Positions 34,283-35,643 of a stretch of 35,643 nt of DNA are shown piece after piece. The stretch is from Hyphomicrobiaceae bacterium (GTDB lineage: Bacteria > Pseudomonadota > Alphaproteobacteria > Rhizobiales > Hyphomicrobiaceae), in contig WBUN01000050.1 of NCBI GenBank assembly GCA_008933705.1, positions 1 to 35,643 on the forward strand, given 5' to 3'. Below the pieces are notes generated by a model, which was given only the letters and a program-made list of their open reading frames with translations, did not search any database and had not been told where the DNA came from. Numbering within the stretch: position 1 is the first letter of the stretch; each line of letters begins with the position of its first letter. Position numbers and translations under genes: made by a program.

Positions 34283-34609
34283 ATGTCATCCATCCGCATG
34301 ATGTCCATTGCTGTCGCGGCGCTCGCCGTCTGCACCCCTTCGGCCTTCGCCGGCGGCGACGCGGTGACTGCCGCGTTTGAGCGCATGCTCAAGCCTGCAC
34401 CTGGGCCGGCGAAGTCAATGTCGAGCGACGACCCCGTGCTGGCGAGCTTCCAGCGCATGCTGACCCACCAGCCCAGCCGGCTGGCGCCCCCCATCCCGGC
34501 CGGCATCGAGAGCGATCCTCTGATCGCAGCCGTCGTCTTGCCGTTGCTGCGCTCCGGCCATGTGCAGGTCGTCGGCAACCGGTTGCTCAAAGAACCTCAG
34601 ACCAACTGA
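34283..34609 (+). CDS. Small exported protein of unknown function with internal repeats
   Basis: A 108-residue protein with a clear Sec signal peptide (residues 1-23, MSSIRMMSIAVAALAVC..., cleavage after AFA). The mature part has a repeated motif: DAVTAAFERML (26-36), DPVLASFQRML (50-60), and a degenerate DPLIAAVVLPLL (78-89), separated by Pro-rich linkers. AGGAGA precedes the ATG by 6 bases. No known family is recognised. It is not closely linked to neighbours, and a GC-rich hairpin follows its stop. The amphipathic repeats could mediate protein or membrane contacts, but that is speculation. Confidence 0.7.
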   Translation: MSSIRMMSIAVAALAVCTPSAFAGGDAVTAAFERMLKPAPGPAKSMSSDDPVLASFQRMLTHQPSRLAPPIPAGIESDPLIAAVVLPLLRSGHVQVVGNRLLKEPQTN

Positions 34610-34621
34610 CCACCCAAGCCC

Positions 34622-34651
34622 GCCGCCGCCGACGTTGGTGGTGGCGGCTTT
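34622..34651 (+). terminator. Possible intrinsic terminator
   Basis: GCCGCCGCCG (34622-34631) can pair with TGGTGGCGGC (34639-34648) using two G-T pairs, with a 7-base loop, followed by only three T residues. It lies 12 bases after the stop of the small exported protein. The short T-run makes it a weak candidate. Confidence 0.4.
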
Positions 34652-34739
34652 GCCTCCGATTCTTGCGATGGCAAGGGGGGAGGCATGCTTGACATCGGTC
34701 AAGGAGTGCCGGCGCTCGGAGGGTGGAAAATTCGCTCTG

Positions 34740-35519
34740 ATGCGTCGGGGCGCCGAAGTGCAATTGTCGCGTCACAAGATGGCGAAATACGCATTGGACT
34801 TGGCCATGGCTCCCCTTGGCCTTGAAGTCCGCAGGCGTGAGCACGACTTCAGTGACACGCGGAATTTCATTCCATTCCATAGTACTCTTCAGGCGGCCGA
34901 GCGCGCCGGTCTGTCAATCGGCGACTATATCGATTCGGTTTTGAACAAGACCCCGGGCGCCACCCAGGCGACAATTGACGGCATGAGGGCGCTCGGGGTC
35001 TTCGCGCGCCCTGTCGACTCGGTCGTCGAGATTGGCTCTGGTTCTGGTCGATATGTGGAGAAGACGATCGCTGCATGTGCTCCCAAACGGTACGAAATTT
35101 ATGAAACGTCGAAAGTCTGGGCGGATTACGTCGGGAGCAAATATGGCGTTGTCGTTCGCCCGACGGATGGGAAGACGCTGAGTTCGACATCCGCCGGCGG
35201 CACGGATCTCGTACAGGCGCATAAGGTCTTTTCCGGCATACCATCCCTGCCAACCTGGATATATTGGACAGAAATGTCCCGTGTCTGCCGAAAGGGCGGC
35301 CATGTAGTCTTCGACATCCTCACCGAGGCCTGCCTGGATTTGGGAACGCTGGAAAAATGGGTCAATTCAGGAATAGAGAACGGAGCTTATCCGGCAGCCA
35401 TGCCGAGATCCCTCGCTCTCGATTATTTCTCAGACCGCGGCTTCGATATTGCAGGTACGTTTCTTGTTCCGATGGGATTGGGCCGCACAACAGAGGTATT
35501 TGTGTTCCGCAAGGGTTAG
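34740..35519 (+). CDS. Class I SAM-dependent methyltransferase-like protein
   Basis: A 259-residue protein with a SAM-binding motif I, VDSVVEIGSGSGRY (about 92-105), a YEIYETSK acidic strand, and a later strand GGHVVFDILTE. The fold is that of class I methyltransferases; the substrate is unknown, and sugar or small-molecule O-methylation is one possibility. The start is uncertain: ATG at 34740 or 34779 is plausible; neither has a close ribosome-binding site. The gene is visibly richer in A/T than its neighbours, which suggests acquisition. Its TAG stop lies at the apparent edge of an IS630-type element, so the native C-terminus may have been altered. Confidence 0.72.
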   Translation: MRRGAEVQLSRHKMAKYALDLAMAPLGLEVRRREHDFSDTRNFIPFHSTLQAAERAGLSIGDYIDSVLNKTPGATQATIDGMRALGVFARPVDSVVEIGSGSGRYVEKTIAACAPKRYEIYETSKVWADYVGSKYGVVVRPTDGKTLSSTSAGGTDLVQAHKVFSGIPSLPTWIYWTEMSRVCRKGGHVVFDILTEACLDLGTLEKWVNSGIENGAYPAAMPRSLALDYFSDRGFDIAGTFLVPMGLGRTTEVFVFRKG

Positions 35520-35526
35520 AGCAGAT

Positions 35527-35643
35527 TCAGCTTGACCGTACATAGCCTGAATGGCGGAGGTAGTTTGCGCATTCACCGGGCTCAAACGTGCTCGTGAGCT
35601 GGCCGATGGCGGTCCACAGGGCCTCGACGGAGCGAGCGGCGAT
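35527..35643 (-). mobile_element. IS630-family transposase C-terminus, partial
   Basis: The leftward reading from the right edge ends in a 38-residue open frame with SVEALWTAIGQL, FEPGECANYLRHSGY and a stop at 35527-35529. This matches the usual C-terminal pattern of IS630-type DDE transposases (EALW..IG.L...F.P.EC.NYF...GY). The catalytic domain lies beyond the window, so whether the element is intact cannot be told. The element end would fall between the transposase stop and the methyltransferase stop, where a TA dinucleotide (35517-35518), the IS630/Tc1 target, is present. Confidence 0.75.

Overview
The window is GC-rich, gene-dense DNA from what looks like an alphaproteobacterium, probably Hyphomicrobiales-like. 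The grounds are Tct/Bug transporters, a Liv-type importer joined to a molybdenum hydroxylase, an AcdR/AcdS pair and FNR/FixK-type palindromes. No rRNA, tRNA or CRISPR array is visible. The assignment rests on gene content and composition, not on a marker gene.

Region 1 (1-8484) is a central-carbon block around a divergent promoter at 4080-4244. Leftward run acetyl-CoA synthetase, pyruvate dehydrogenase E1 alpha and beta, and the start of a lipoyl E2 that leaves the window. Rightward run PEP synthase, an SDR reductase and glycerol-3-phosphate dehydrogenase. Two TTGA-N6-TCAA boxes in the gap suggest oxygen or redox control of both arms. The genes connect acetate, pyruvate, acetyl-CoA and PEP.

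Region 2 (8531-12524) has ACC deaminase (acdS) divergent from its Lrp-type regulator (acdR), a short relic of the gpsA 3' end, a DUF6064 membrane protein, a perfect 12-bp inverted repeat, and a CNNM/CorC-type membrane protein whose stop codon lies in a triple 13-bp repeat.

Region 3 (12808-20931) is one probable catabolic operon: tctC-tctB-tctA, a thiolase-fold protein without the usual catalytic Cys and His, its DUF35 partner, a glutaryl-CoA-dehydrogenase-type enzyme and an ADP-forming acyl-CoA synthetase. It reads as uptake, CoA activation, oxidation and C-C cleavage of an unknown organic acid.

Region 4 (20960-30762) is a TetR-controlled operon: a three-subunit molybdenum hydroxylase, a complete branched-chain-amino-acid-type ABC importer and a CoxG-like protein. 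Two identical operators exactly 50 bp apart flank the promoter. It looks like dedicated import and hydroxylation of one unidentified compound.

Region 5 (31068-35643) is mixed accessory DNA: a DGC-type zinc-binding protein, a MocR regulator divergent from an AhpD-like/GNAT pair, a small exported protein with internal repeats, an AT-richer methyltransferase, and the 3' end of an IS630-type transposase cut by the right edge.
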